The position numbers were made by a program, and so were the translations under genes. The notes under the pieces were generated by a model, which was given only the letters and a program-made list of their open reading frames with translations, searched no databases and was not told the DNA's origin. This document shows, piece by piece, positions 17,396 through 25,900 of a stretch of 64,000 bases of DNA. The DNA comes from Frateuria flava (GTDB lineage Bacteria > Pseudomonadota > Gammaproteobacteria > Xanthomonadales > Rhodanobacteraceae): contig NZ_JAGJRS010000013.1 of NCBI RefSeq assembly GCF_017837635.1, positions 272,764 through 336,763 on the forward strand. Reading direction: 5' to 3'. How positions within the stretch are numbered: position 1 is the stretch's first letter; every line of letters begins with the position of its first letter.

Positions 17396-17407
17396 GCGTG
17401 ATGTGGC

Positions 17408-17866
17408 CTACGGGCGCGCGATGGTGAACTTGCCCACCGACACGCCCAGGTCGATACCCTGGCCGGTACCGGTCAGCGCCAGCGACGTGGTGCCCTTGGT
17501 CAGCACCTGCGCGTGGGCGCTCTTGCCCACACCGGCCTCGGCGCCGGCCTGCACGTAGTCGCCGAACACCTCGGCGATGCCGTGCACCCGGGTGATCTCG
17601 CCCTTGCCGTCGGTGACGCGGAACTTGCCGGCGGTGAGGCCTCCGCCGACCACGCTGATCTTCACCGGCGCGCTCTGGCCGTTGTCGCAGGTGACCGTGC
17701 CGGCCCCTTCGGCGTGCTTGTAGATGATCGACCAGCCCTGCAGGTTGTAGCTGAGCTCGCACTTGACCATCGTTTCGGCGGCGCGCGCCGGTGCGGCCGG
17801 CCAGGCGGCCAGCGCCATCGTGCCGGCGAGCAGGACACTCGCCCATGCCGTGGTGCGCAGAGTCAT
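17408..17866 (-). CDS. Small secreted protein, unknown function
   Basis: 152 residues. Signal peptide MTLRTTAWASVLLAGTMALA with a probable cleavage after APARA. The mature part has two Cys (MVKCELSY and GTVTCDNGQ) and Gly/Val-rich repeats of beta character (ISVVGGGLTAGKFRVTDGKG, TTSLALTGTGQGIDLGVSVGKFTI). I do not recognise the family. The start at ATG 17866 is chosen on the signal peptide and a purine-rich GGAGA upstream; the frame remains open 69 codons further up without secretory features. Convergent repeat follows; the upstream neighbour is divergent yihY. Confidence 0.65.
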   Translation of the reverse strand: MTLRTTAWASVLLAGTMALAAWPAAPARAAETMVKCELSYNLQGWSIIYKHAEGAGTVTCDNGQSAPVKISVVGGGLTAGKFRVTDGKGEITRVHGIAEVFGDYVQAGAEAGVGKSAHAQVLTKGTTSLALTGTGQGIDLGVSVGKFTIARP

Positions 17867-18023
17867 CGCAGGTCTCCTTCCCCGTGCGGGGCACTGTGAG
17901 CTGCGGTCGAGTCTGGCCCCGCGCCGGTGAAGGAATCGCCAGCGGCAGTGGCGGTGCACGTTCACGATCGCCGCGCAGGTTCCTCGCCATGCTTGGGCTC
18001 GTACGCGGGCTCCGGAGGGCTCC

Positions 18024-18893
18024 ATGCATTCGCTGTGGCAATCGACCGTGGAGGTCGTCAAGCGCACCGCCAAGGGCGCGGCCGAGGACGACCTGATGAC
18101 GCACGCCGCGGCGGTGGCGTTCTACTCGGCGCTGTCGTTCGCGCCGATGCTGGTGCTCTTGTTGTGGCTGGTCGCGTCGCTGCAGCCGGCCTGGCAGGAC
18201 CAGCTGGTCAGCTCGATCAACCACCTGGTCGGGACGCGCGCGTCGGACGCGGTGAAGCTGGTGATCAACAACGCGGAGGACCGGCCCGAGCTGGGCCACT
18301 GGGCCGGCATCATCGGCCTGGCGATCACCCTGATCGGCGCCTCCACGGTGTTCGCCCAACTGCAACTGGCGATCAACCGCGTGTGGAACCTGCGCGCAGC
18401 GCCGCGCAATGCGCTCTTCAGCTGGCTGCTCACGCGCATGCACGCCTTCGGGCTGCTGCTGACGCTGGCCTTCCTGCTGATCGTGTCGCTGGTGGCGAGC
18501 ACCGCGATCGCGGTGTTCGCACGCAGCGACACCGCGGTGTGGGACGCGCTGGAGGCGATCGTGGCGTTGCTGCTTTTCGGCCTGGTGTTCGCCTCCATCT
18601 ACAAGGTCCTGCCCGATGCGCAGATCGACTGGCGCGATACGCTGCTGGGCGGCGCCTTCACCGCGATCCTCTTTGCCGTCGGCAAGTTCGGCATCAGCCT
18701 TTACCTCTCGCACAGCGACGTGGGCGGCGCCTACGGCCCGGCCGGCAGCGTGGTGGTGCTGCTGGTGTGGGTGTATTACTCGGTGGTGATCCTGCTGCTT
18801 GGCGCCGAGCTCACGCAGAACGTAGCGGAGGTCCGCGGGGTGCCGATCCGGCCCAACGCGCACGCCGAGGTGGAGGCCCCGTGCGACAAGTGA
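18024..18893 (+). CDS. YihY/UPF0761 (BrkB-like) family inner-membrane protein
   Basis: 289 residues, six transmembrane segments. Family marks are AAAVAFYSALSFAPMLVLLL near 27-46, ASTVFAQLQLAINRVWNL near 110-130, and the C-terminal GAYGPAGSVVVLLVWVYYSVVILLLGAEL. The family was once linked to RNase BN, which has been withdrawn; the role is unknown. The ATG at 18024 follows GGAGGG. The uspA gene starts 41 bases downstream on the same strand. Confidence 0.9.
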   Translation: MHSLWQSTVEVVKRTAKGAAEDDLMTHAAAVAFYSALSFAPMLVLLLWLVASLQPAWQDQLVSSINHLVGTRASDAVKLVINNAEDRPELGHWAGIIGLAITLIGASTVFAQLQLAINRVWNLRAAPRNALFSWLLTRMHAFGLLLTLAFLLIVSLVASTAIAVFARSDTAVWDALEAIVALLLFGLVFASIYKVLPDAQIDWRDTLLGGAFTAILFAVGKFGISLYLSHSDVGGAYGPAGSVVVLLVWVYYSVVILLLGAELTQNVAEVRGVPIRPNAHAEVEAPCDK

Positions 18894-18934
18894 CGGGCGC
18901 GGCATAATCGGAACCACACGCACGGAGACGCGCC

Positions 18935-19351
18935 ATGTTCAAGTATTCGCTGGTCGGCTACGACGGTTCACCTTCCTCGCAACGTGCCTTCCAGACCGCC
19001 GTCGCGCTGGCGCGCTGCGGCCAGGGCCGGGTGCGCGTGGTGTCGGTGCTGCAGGTGACCGAGGGCGGTGCCGACGCCTGCGCGTTGATGATGGCCGACT
19101 CCAGCGCCCAGCGCGCACAGGAGCTGCTCGACGAACTGGCGGCGATGGAGCCGGACGCGCGCGACATGATCGACGTGGAAGTCACGCACGGCAGCCCGGG
19201 CGACGTCCTGCTCGGCCAGGTCGAGCAGCGCGGCGCGGACCACATCGTGATCGGCCACACCGAACGCGGCACGCTGGCGCGCTGGCTGCTCGGCTCGGTC
19301 TCCAGCGACGTGCTGGCGCGCGCGCACGTGCCGGTGACGGTCGTGCCGTAG
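18935..19351 (+). CDS. Universal stress protein, UspA family
   Basis: 138 residues, a single Usp domain. The N-terminus YSLVGYDGSPSSQRAF provides the first nucleotide-contacting Asp, and the C-terminus IGHTERGTLARWLLGSVS is the G-x2-G-x9-G-(S/T) type ATP-binding motif, so it probably binds ATP. Cytoplasmic. A CATAAT sequence at 18903-18908 could be its own -10, allowing expression independent of the yihY-like gene before it. GGAGA precedes the ATG. Confidence 0.92.
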   Translation: MFKYSLVGYDGSPSSQRAFQTAVALARCGQGRVRVVSVLQVTEGGADACALMMADSSAQRAQELLDELAAMEPDARDMIDVEVTHGSPGDVLLGQVEQRGADHIVIGHTERGTLARWLLGSVSSDVLARAHVPVTVVP

Positions 19352-19467
19352 CCTCCGATGTTCACAGGGTCGGGCTGGGTTAATCCGCACGCGTCACGAC
19401 ACCGTATGCTGTCCGTCATTCGCCCGTCACACGCGCGCCTTGTGCCGCGCCTCTACAGGACACCCGC

Positions 19468-20289
19468 GTGAGCTACGTCCCCGCCCTGCCCTGGACGCTG
19501 GAAACCCTCGACCTGTCGTGCATCGACCGTGCGCGCGTGCGCCACAACGAGGAGTTGTTCTTCCTGCTGTGCAGTTCTTCCTTCGTCGAAAGCGGTTCGG
19601 ATCTCTACACCCACAACCTGGTTGCCCACTTCAACGGCGACGAGGAGCTGCAGACCTGGCTCAGCCAGCACTGGGAGCATGAGGAACTGCAGCACGGTCG
19701 CGCATTGGCCGCCTACGTGCGTGCGGTATGGCCGGAGTTCGACTGGGACAAGGGTTTCGCCGCGTTCTGGACCGAATACGGGGCGGTGTGCACGGCCGAG
19801 CAGCTGGAGGACAGCCGCGGACTGGAGCTGGCCGCCCGCTGCGTGGTCGAGACCGGCACCGCCAGCCTGTACCGCGCGCTGCACGAGATCACCGACGAGC
19901 CGGTGCTCAAGCAGCTGACCGGCCACATCAAGAGCGACGAGGTGCGGCACTTCAAGTATTTCTACCAGCACTTCCGGCGTTACCGCCAGAACGAGGGGCT
20001 GGGCCGCTACAAGGTGTTCCGCGCGGTGTTGAAGCGGGTCAACGAGATCCGCAGCGAAGACAGCGACATCGCGCTGCGCCACGTGTTCGAGCAGTGCTAT
20101 CCGCAGCACAAGGGTGACCGCGAGGCCTTCCGCCGCGTCGCCGGCAAGGCGCAGGACCTGTTGCGCCGGCACATCCCGGCCGAGATGACGGTGAAGATGC
20201 TGCTCAAGCCGCTGGACTTCCCGCCGCGACTGCAAGGTGCGCTGGAGAAGCCGCTGGCGAAGCTGGCCGAACGGCTGTTCCTCAACTGA
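19468..20289 (+). CDS. Ferritin-like di-iron protein
   Basis: 273 residues. The helical core carries two Glu/His motifs of a di-iron carboxylate site: WEHEELQHGRAL (~70-80) and IKSDEVRHFKYF (~155-165), with further acidic residues in the preceding helices (HNEELFF and CVVETGTASLYR). This suggests an oxidase or desaturase-like enzyme (the ferritin-like superfamily includes acyl-ACP desaturases), but the substrate is not evident. The start is GTG 19468, after ACAGGA. No signal peptide. Confidence 0.75.
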   Translation: MSYVPALPWTLETLDLSCIDRARVRHNEELFFLLCSSSFVESGSDLYTHNLVAHFNGDEELQTWLSQHWEHEELQHGRALAAYVRAVWPEFDWDKGFAAFWTEYGAVCTAEQLEDSRGLELAARCVVETGTASLYRALHEITDEPVLKQLTGHIKSDEVRHFKYFYQHFRRYRQNEGLGRYKVFRAVLKRVNEIRSEDSDIALRHVFEQCYPQHKGDREAFRRVAGKAQDLLRRHIPAEMTVKMLLKPLDFPPRLQGALEKPLAKLAERLFLN

Positions 20290-20315
20290 GTGCGCCCCCC
20301 TGCCGGCCGGGTTCC

Positions 20316-20382
20316 CGTAGGAGCGCACCCTGTGCGCGACCGCGGACCTCACGGTCGCGCGCAGGGCGCGCTCCTGCAGGAA
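20316..20382. repeat. Palindromic repeat, family B (CGTAGGAGCGC ... GCGCTCCTGCAGG)
   Basis: GTAGGAGCGCACCCTGTGCGCGACC pairs with GGTCGCGCGCAGGGCGCGCTCCTGC across a short loop, forming a long imperfect hairpin between the ferritin-like gene and the convergent lipoprotein gene. The same ends recur near 21.7, 26.8, 55.7 and 62.1 kb. Confidence 0.8.
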
Positions 20383-20397
20383 GGGTTCGCGCGCGAA

Positions 20398-20832
20398 TCA
20401 GCCCTGCCGCGGCTCCGTGGTCACCGGCCGCTGCGCCTGCTGCAACGCCTTGAGCTTGTCCAGATCGACCGGGCGGATCCGACGGATCGTGCAGGCGAGC
20501 TGGCTGCGCCCGGTCACGACCTTGTCGAAATTGATCGACACCTGGTGGAGGTTCGAGGTCACGCCGATCGAGTTGGCGTAGGGCAGTTCGGTGCAACCGG
20601 GCACGTCCAGCAACCAGGCTTCCTTCGGCTTGGTGTAGACGGCCACCTGGTCGCTGCCCAACGGTTCCCACGACCACATCGGCACAAAGAAGCTGAAGTG
20701 GTTGACCGGCGCACCGGCCGCCTGGGCGTAGGCCGCCTGGCGCTCGGCCATGCGCTGCGCGGAGGGCACACTGGAACAACCGGCGAGCACCATCGTGGCG
20801 ACACCGGCCAGCAGGGCACGTTTCAACGACAT
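20398..20832 (-). CDS. Lipoprotein, DUF6491-like
   Basis: 144 residues. Lipobox: MSLKRALLAGVATMVLAGCSS, Cys near 21, so exported and lipid-anchored. The mature part reads SWEPLGSDQVAVYTKPKEAWLLDVPGC, then IGVTSNLHQVSINFDKV and CTIRRIRPVDLDKLKAL, as I recall for DUF6491 of xanthomonads. Role unknown. The start is ATG 20832. It is 65 bases downstream of the next lipoprotein gene on the same strand. Confidence 0.7.
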   Translation of the reverse strand: MSLKRALLAGVATMVLAGCSSVPSAQRMAERQAAYAQAAGAPVNHFSFFVPMWSWEPLGSDQVAVYTKPKEAWLLDVPGCTELPYANSIGVTSNLHQVSINFDKVVTGRSQLACTIRRIRPVDLDKLKALQQAQRPVTTEPRQG

Positions 20833-20897
20833 GGCGTTTCTCCTGGAGTCGACTCGCTCGACCGTTAACGCGGACGTGCCCGATCGGTGCACCGCCA

Positions 20898-21617
20898 TCA
20901 TTTCTTCTTCGGCAGCGCCTTCCACTTGGCCGGATCGAAGCCGCCCACCTCGTAGACCAGGGTTTCCTTCTTCTCGCCATCGACCAGGGTCACATCCATG
21001 GTGATCTTCTTCGCCTTCTTCATCCGCGCGATGAAGTCGTCATCGTCGCGAATCATCAGCGCCGGCTCGCCGGTGGAAGGCGCAAACGACTTGATACCGT
21101 GCTCCTTGCCGTCGAAGGTGGCGTGGAGGGTGCAATTGCCGCGGCAGACAAAGCCGTGGCCGCCGCCGTACAGAAACACGTTCTGGCCCCAGTCGGTGTG
21201 CCGGCGCAGCACCAGCCGCACGCGGTCGTTGCCGGACGGCTGGCTGGAATAAAGGGTGGCGGTGGACTGCGTGCCGCCCTGCATCGGCGAAACCTGGTAC
21301 AGCCACAAGGCGTCGAGGCGACGCTTCTCGCTCTCTTCCTTCCAGCGCTTCTCGATGTCGGGCAGGGTCTGCTGCACTTCCTTCGCCGCGGCACTGTCCG
21401 GGTAACGGTCGAGAATGTCGTGGCCCATGGTCACGGTCATTTCGTCGTTGTGGATGCGTATGAGCTGGCGGTAGGTGTCGAGCTTGCGCGCCGCATCGTC
21501 GTTCTGCGCCGAAGCCGCCGGGGCCTGGGCAGCCTGCTCCTGGTCCTGCGAATTGCAGCCGGACAGGGCCAGCATGCCGCACAGCAGGGCCGCGGAGGAA
21601 TGGAAGGGCAGCTTCAT
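20898..21617 (-). CDS. Lipoprotein, unknown function
   Basis: 239 residues with lipobox MKLPFHSSAALLCGMLALSGCNS, Cys near 21. The mature protein has a helical, charged N-terminal part (a TPR-like stretch ILDRYPDSAAAKEVQQTLPDIEKRW) and a C-terminal beta-rich domain: RVRLVLRRHTDWGQNVFLY, CRGNCTLHATFDG, MKKAKKITMDVTLVDGEKKETLVYEVGGFD. The last domain resembles the C-terminus of type VI/envelope proteins that end in an 'FDxxxW' motif, but no family is assigned. Probably in the envelope and cotranscribed with the lipoprotein downstream. Confidence 0.7.
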   Translation of the reverse strand: MKLPFHSSAALLCGMLALSGCNSQDQEQAAQAPAASAQNDDAARKLDTYRQLIRIHNDEMTVTMGHDILDRYPDSAAAKEVQQTLPDIEKRWKEESEKRRLDALWLYQVSPMQGGTQSTATLYSSQPSGNDRVRLVLRRHTDWGQNVFLYGGGHGFVCRGNCTLHATFDGKEHGIKSFAPSTGEPALMIRDDDDFIARMKKAKKITMDVTLVDGEKKETLVYEVGGFDPAKWKALPKKK

Positions 21618-21687
21618 CGGATGCGCTCCAGGCACGGGAAAGTCCCTAGCGTGAAACGCGCGGGCGGGCGGTGCAAGCGCAGGCCCC

Positions 21688-21745
21688 CTGCAGGAGCGCC
21701 CGTGCGCGACCACGCATACCGTCGCGCACAGGTGCGCTCCTATGC
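21688..21745. repeat. Palindromic repeat, family B, overlapping the stop of the LytTR gene
   Basis: CTGCAGGAGCGCCCGTGCGCGACC and GTCGCGCACAGGTGCGCTCCTATGC form a long hairpin. The right arm runs into the 3' end of the LytTR gene: its stop codon (complement of CTA at 21740-21742) is part of the conserved repeat end. Confidence 0.8.
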
Positions 21746-22624
21746 GGAACCCAGCTGGACCGGTGTCGCTTCGCCAAACCGCTCGCGCAGCTGCGCGCGG
21801 TAGCGCCGACTGCACGGGACGACAGCGCCGTCGTGCAGCTTCAGCCGCGCGTCACCGGTATCGAGCGGCTCGATCTCGGCCAGGTAATCGAGGTTGACGA
21901 CATAGCTGCGGTGCACCCGCAGGAAGCGCGCCGGGTCCAGCCGCTCCTCGATCGCCGCCATGGTGGTGCGCAGCGGATAGTCGCGCCCACGCACGTGCAG
22001 GTTCACGTAGTTGCCGGCCGCCTGCAGCCACTCGACTTCGCGCGCGTTGAGCAGGAACTCCTTGCCGAGCTTGCGCACCAGGAAGCGCTCGGGCCGCTCC
22101 ACCGGTTCCACTGGCGGGCCCTCGTCGGGGGCCGCCAGCAATCGCGCCTCGCCGTGCTGGCGCAGCCGCCACAGCCGGTAGAGCACCAGCGCACCGACGA
22201 TCAGGAAATAGGTCCGTATGTCCTTGAGGTACTCGTAGCCGAGGTTGAACCACCAGCCGCCCGGCTCGTAGTGCCACCCCAGGGCGGCGTACACCAGCTT
22301 GCGCAGCAACCACATGCCTGCCACGTGCACCAGGCTGAACGGCACGCTCGCCAGTGCATGCAGCGGGAGGTTGCGCTGCCAGGTATCGAAGCGGACAGGC
22401 CAGCGCCGCTCCAGCGCGATCACCCCCGGCAGCAGGGCCAGCAGCACCAGCGCGCTGGTCCATTCCCAGACCCAGGGTTCCCAGGCGGCCGCGCCCGGGT
22501 GGTCCACGCCCGAGTTGAGGCTGTTGAACAGGGCATTGAGCACGAAGAAGAAGATCCACGCCGCGACCTCGAGCGCACGTCGCCAGCGTTGGGAAAGACG
22601 GGAACCGGGCGCGGGGGAGATCAT
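21740..22624 (-). CDS. Membrane-bound LytTR-family transcriptional regulator
   Basis: 294 residues. Four hydrophobic segments in the first ~155 residues (about 19-35, 56-70, 88-110 and 136-150) form a membrane sensor, followed by a linker and a C-terminal LytTR DNA-binding domain: FLLNAREVEWLQAAGNYVNLHV, TTMAAIEERLDPARFLRVHRSYVVNLDYL, ending with CSRRYRAQLRERFG. There is no receiver or kinase domain, so this is a one-component membrane regulator. It is divergent from the acyltransferase gene 144 bases away, its likeliest target. The stop codon lies in a palindromic repeat. Confidence 0.88.
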   Translation of the reverse strand: MISPAPGSRLSQRWRRALEVAAWIFFFVLNALFNSLNSGVDHPGAAAWEPWVWEWTSALVLLALLPGVIALERRWPVRFDTWQRNLPLHALASVPFSLVHVAGMWLLRKLVYAALGWHYEPGGWWFNLGYEYLKDIRTYFLIVGALVLYRLWRLRQHGEARLLAAPDEGPPVEPVERPERFLVRKLGKEFLLNAREVEWLQAAGNYVNLHVRGRDYPLRTTMAAIEERLDPARFLRVHRSYVVNLDYLAEIEPLDTGDARLKLHDGAVVPCSRRYRAQLRERFGEATPVQLGSA

Positions 22625-22768
22625 GGGCGGATTCTACGCAAACGGCCCTCCCGGTTCGTCCCTGCCGGCCGGCGGTTCATCCCCGCCGCCCCGCGGATGG
22701 TCACTTCCGGCGTGATCGGGCGCCGGCTGAGCTCAAGACTGGCGCCACTTTCCGTCCGGGAGCGCCCC

Positions 22769-23962
22769 ATGAACCGACGCTACGACATCGACGCGCTGCG
22801 CGTCCTGGCCTTCGGCCTGCTGATCCTCTACCACGCCGGCATGCTGTACGTGGCCGACTGGGACTTCCACTTGAAAAGCAGTCACACGGCCGGGTGGCTG
22901 CAGTACCCGATGCTGTTCCTGAACCGGTGGCGGATGGAGCTGCTGTTCCTGATCTCCGGCCTGGCCGTGAACTTCATGCGCCGCCGCGGCAGCCTGCCCG
23001 GCATGGCGGGCAAGCGCAGCCTGCGCCTGCTGCTGCCGCTGGCCTTCGGCATGGCGGTGGTGGTGCCGATCCAGCCGTATGTTCAGGGCCTGGCCAACCA
23101 CCTGGTCCAGCCCGGTTTCGGCCGCTTCCTGCTGCGTTACTGGAGCGGCGGTCCGTGGCCGCCAGGGGCGTTCACCGGCTGGCAGTTCGGCGTGACCTGG
23201 AACCATCTGTGGTACCTGCCCTACCTGTGGGTCTACACCCTGCTGCTGCTCGCGCTGCTGCCGGCGCTGGAGTCGCGCGTGGGGCAACGCCTGCGGGCCG
23301 CCTGCCTGAAGCTGCGCGGCGCAGCCCTGCTGCTGGTGCCGGCCGTGCCGCTGTTCGCCTGGGACCGCCTGCTCGCCGCACGCTACCCGGTGACCGGGGC
23401 GTTGCTGGATGACTGGTACGCCCATGCCATCTACGCGACGGTCTTCCTCTATGGCTACCTGCTGGGCACCGATACCGGGCTCTGGAACGAGCTGGCGCGC
23501 CTGCGCCGCGCCTCGCTGCCGTTCGCGCTCGCCTGCTTCGGGGTCTACCTGGCCGGCATCAGGCTGCTCCCCGACACCGCGCCGGCGCTGCTGTGGGAGG
23601 CGGTGCATGCGGCGCGCTATGCCTATCTGTGGGTGGCGATCGTGGTCGTGCTCGGCTGGGGACACGCCTGGCTCAACCGTCCGTTCCGCTGGCTGCCGTA
23701 CGCGCGAGAGGCGGTCTATCCGTGGTACGTGCTGCACCAGAGCCTGCTGCTGTTCGCCGCCTGGCAGCTGATGCCGCTGGGCCTGGGGCCGGTGCTGGAG
23801 CCGCTGTCGGTCCTGCTGGCGACGATGCTCGGCTGTGCGCTGCTGCACCACGTCGTGATCCGTCCCAACCGATGGCTGCGCCCGCTGTTCGGACTGGAGG
23901 GGGCACCGGCCCGACGGCCCACGCGCCCGGCGGTGCCGGTGCTGTCCGACGATGTGGCCTGA
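22769..23962 (+). CDS. Membrane acyltransferase family 3 protein
   Basis: 397 residues with about ten transmembrane segments. Family marks: RRYDIDALRVLAFGLLILYHAGMLY (the Asp-Arg and His of acyltransferase 3), RWRMELLFLISGLAVNFMRRR, WYLPYLWVYTLLL, and YPWYVLHQSLLL. It resembles the OpgC/MdoC branch, which succinylates periplasmic glucans, but acyl donor and acceptor cannot be told. The start is ATG 22769, following GGGAGCG. Upstream frame extension is antisense to the LytTR gene. Probably regulated by the divergent LytTR protein. Confidence 0.85.
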   Translation: MNRRYDIDALRVLAFGLLILYHAGMLYVADWDFHLKSSHTAGWLQYPMLFLNRWRMELLFLISGLAVNFMRRRGSLPGMAGKRSLRLLLPLAFGMAVVVPIQPYVQGLANHLVQPGFGRFLLRYWSGGPWPPGAFTGWQFGVTWNHLWYLPYLWVYTLLLLALLPALESRVGQRLRAACLKLRGAALLLVPAVPLFAWDRLLAARYPVTGALLDDWYAHAIYATVFLYGYLLGTDTGLWNELARLRRASLPFALACFGVYLAGIRLLPDTAPALLWEAVHAARYAYLWVAIVVVLGWGHAWLNRPFRWLPYAREAVYPWYVLHQSLLLFAAWQLMPLGLGPVLEPLSVLLATMLGCALLHHVVIRPNRWLRPLFGLEGAPARRPTRPAVPVLSDDVA

Positions 23963-23986
23963 ATACGCCAGCGGCGCGGGCACGAC

Positions 23987-24289
23987 TCAGGCGCGCAGCT
24001 GGGCGTCCGAGTCCAGGTGCTCGATGCGCTCGATCTGGTCGAACCACAGGTAGCGCTTCCATTCGGACGTGCCCAGTTGCTCCAGGTGCACCACGCCGTT
24101 ACTGCCTTCGTTGCCGTCACCGTCGAAGAACTCCTGCACGGTCGGGCGGGCGGCAACCACGCCGTCGCAGGTGCTGCCGTCGGCCAGGTGCAGGCGCACG
24201 CGCGCGCCGTTCTGCAGGTGTTCGACCATGCTGTTGAAGCGGGCGATGGTGGGCTGGTCGGTGTAGACGTGTTCGGCCTGGCGGCCCAT
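23987..24289 (-). CDS. DUF3247 family protein
   Basis: 100 residues: MGRQAEHVYTDQPTIARF, then an Sm-like pattern ARVRLHLADGSTCDGVVAARPTVQEFFD and a Trp-containing end YLWFDQIERIEHLDS. This matches my memory of DUF3247, a small protein largely restricted to xanthomonads. Cytoplasmic; role unknown. The start is ATG 24289, after GGAGACC; the longer open frame upstream is repeat-derived. Confidence 0.78.
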   Translation of the reverse strand: MGRQAEHVYTDQPTIARFNSMVEHLQNGARVRLHLADGSTCDGVVAARPTVQEFFDGDGNEGSNGVVHLEQLGTSEWKRYLWFDQIERIEHLDSDAQLRA

Positions 24290-24366
24290 GGCCGGTCTCC
24301 TGCGGCGGCGATGAGCGGAGGCTAGGGCGGGGGTGGGCAAGTGGTCGTGAAGTCTGCGGCGGGGTT

Positions 24367-24546
24367 GCCCCCATCCGCCTGTCGGCACCTTGCCCCGTCG
24401 CACGGGGGAAGGCTCGATCGGAGCGACCCGGTGGAACGGGAACACTCGATGGGAGCTTCCCCGTCGAGTGGAGGAAGGCTTCCGTGCTGCGCACTGATAC
24501 TTCCTCCGTTCGACGGGGGAAGGTGCCCCAAGGGCGGATGGGGGTG
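24367..24546. repeat. Palindromic repeat array, family A, filling the gap before the MFS gene
   Basis: Starts CCCCCATCCGCCTGTCGGCACCTT and ends AAGGTGCCCCAAGGGCGGATGGGGG, its inverted counterpart. Inside are further short palindromes of the CCCCGTCGCACGGGG and CCCCGTCGAGTGG type and TTCGACGGGGGAAGG. The 316-base gap (24290-24605) contains no credible gene. Confidence 0.82.
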
Positions 24547-24605
24547 CTCGTGCGGGAAGCGCCACCCGCGGCGATAATCCCGCCCTTCACCCCCCAAGAC
24601 GCCCC

Positions 24606-25862
24606 ATGCCCACCGACTCGCTGCTCCAGCACCGTGCCTTCGTGCAGTTCTGGTTCGCCCGCATCGCCTCGGGCTTCGGCTTCCAGATGCTCTCGGTGGC
24701 GGTGGCCTGGCAGATCTACGCAATCACCGGCCGCGCGCTGGACCTGGGCCTGATCGGCCTGGTGCAGTTCTTTCCCTCGGTGCTGCTGGCGTTGCCCGCC
24801 GGCCACATCGCCGACCAGTTCGAGCGCCGGCGCGTGGTGCTGATCGGGCAGGTCGTCGAATGGTGCGCGATCGTTGCGCTGGCGGTGCTCAGTGTCACCG
24901 GGCGCATCCATGAGTTCGGGATCCTGGCGCTGGTGTTCGTGATCAGCACCGCCAAGGCGTTCGAGTCGCCCTCGATGTCTTCGCTGTTGCCGGCGCTGGT
25001 GCCGCCGCCGATCCTGCCACGCGCGGTGGCGGTCAGCGGCTCGGCCTTCCAGATGGCCATGGTGCTGGGGCCGGCGGTCGGCGGCCTGCTTTATGTGGCG
25101 GGTCCGGGCGTGGTCTATGCCACCGCCGCGGGCCTGTACCTGATCGCCGCCACGCTGATGGCGCAGCTTCGCTACGAGCAGGCGCCGCCGAAGCGTGAGC
25201 CGGCCTCGCTCAAGTCGCTGTTCGCCGGCGTGCACTTCATCCGCGAGCGCAAGGACGTGCTGGGGGTGATCTCGCTGGACCTGTTCGCGGTGCTGTTCGG
25301 CGGCGCCACCGCGCTGCTGCCGATCTTCGCCAAGGACATCCTGCACACCGGTCCGTGGGGCCTGGGCCTGCTGCGCGCGGCGCCGGCGGTGGGCGCGCTG
25401 CTGATGTCCTTCGCTCTGGCGCGGCACGACCTGACGCGGCGCGTGGGCATGATCATGTTCGGCTCGGTGGCCGGTTTCGGCGTCGCCACGCTGGTGTTCG
25501 CGCTCTCCTCGTGGATGTGGCTGTCGCTGATTGCGTTGTTCGCCGGCGGTGCGTTCGACATGGTGAGCATGGTGATCCGCGGCTCGATGGTGCAGCTGGA
25601 CACGCCGGACGCCATGCGCGGACGGGTCAACGCGGTCAACTCCATCTTCATCAACACCTCCAACCAGCTCGGCGAGTTCGAGTCGGGCCTGGTTGCCGCG
25701 TGGCTGGGCGCGGTCGGCGCGGCCGTGCTCGGCGGTGTCGGCACGCTGGTGGTGGTGGGGCTGTGGATGGCAATGTTCCCGACGCTGCGCCGACGGCAGA
25801 AGCTGCAGCTGGACGCAGAGGCGATCGAGGCGGCCGAGGAGGCCGGCGCCAAGACGCTCTGA
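24606..25862 (+). CDS. MFS transporter (EntS-like exporter)
   Basis: 418 residues with ten to twelve transmembrane segments. The opening QHRAFVQFWFARIASGFGFQML, LPAGHIADQFERRRVVLIGQ, and GAAFDM-like GGAFDMVSMVIRGSMVQLDTPDAMRGRVNAVNSIFINTSNQLGEFESG are typical of the EntS/YqgE-type (MFS_3) subfamily of exporters. The substrate is unknown; the best known member exports enterobactin, but no siderophore genes are nearby. A CtlX-like gene begins within 40 bases, so cotranscription is likely. Confidence 0.88.
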   Translation: MPTDSLLQHRAFVQFWFARIASGFGFQMLSVAVAWQIYAITGRALDLGLIGLVQFFPSVLLALPAGHIADQFERRRVVLIGQVVEWCAIVALAVLSVTGRIHEFGILALVFVISTAKAFESPSMSSLLPALVPPPILPRAVAVSGSAFQMAMVLGPAVGGLLYVAGPGVVYATAAGLYLIAATLMAQLRYEQAPPKREPASLKSLFAGVHFIRERKDVLGVISLDLFAVLFGGATALLPIFAKDILHTGPWGLGLLRAAPAVGALLMSFALARHDLTRRVGMIMFGSVAGFGVATLVFALSSWMWLSLIALFAGGAFDMVSMVIRGSMVQLDTPDAMRGRVNAVNSIFINTSNQLGEFESGLVAAWLGAVGAAVLGGVGTLVVVGLWMAMFPTLRRRQKLQLDAEAIEAAEEAGAKTL

Positions 25863-25900
25863 GCGCGCTTACCATGGCGCGCCCTCCAGGAGCCCACGTC

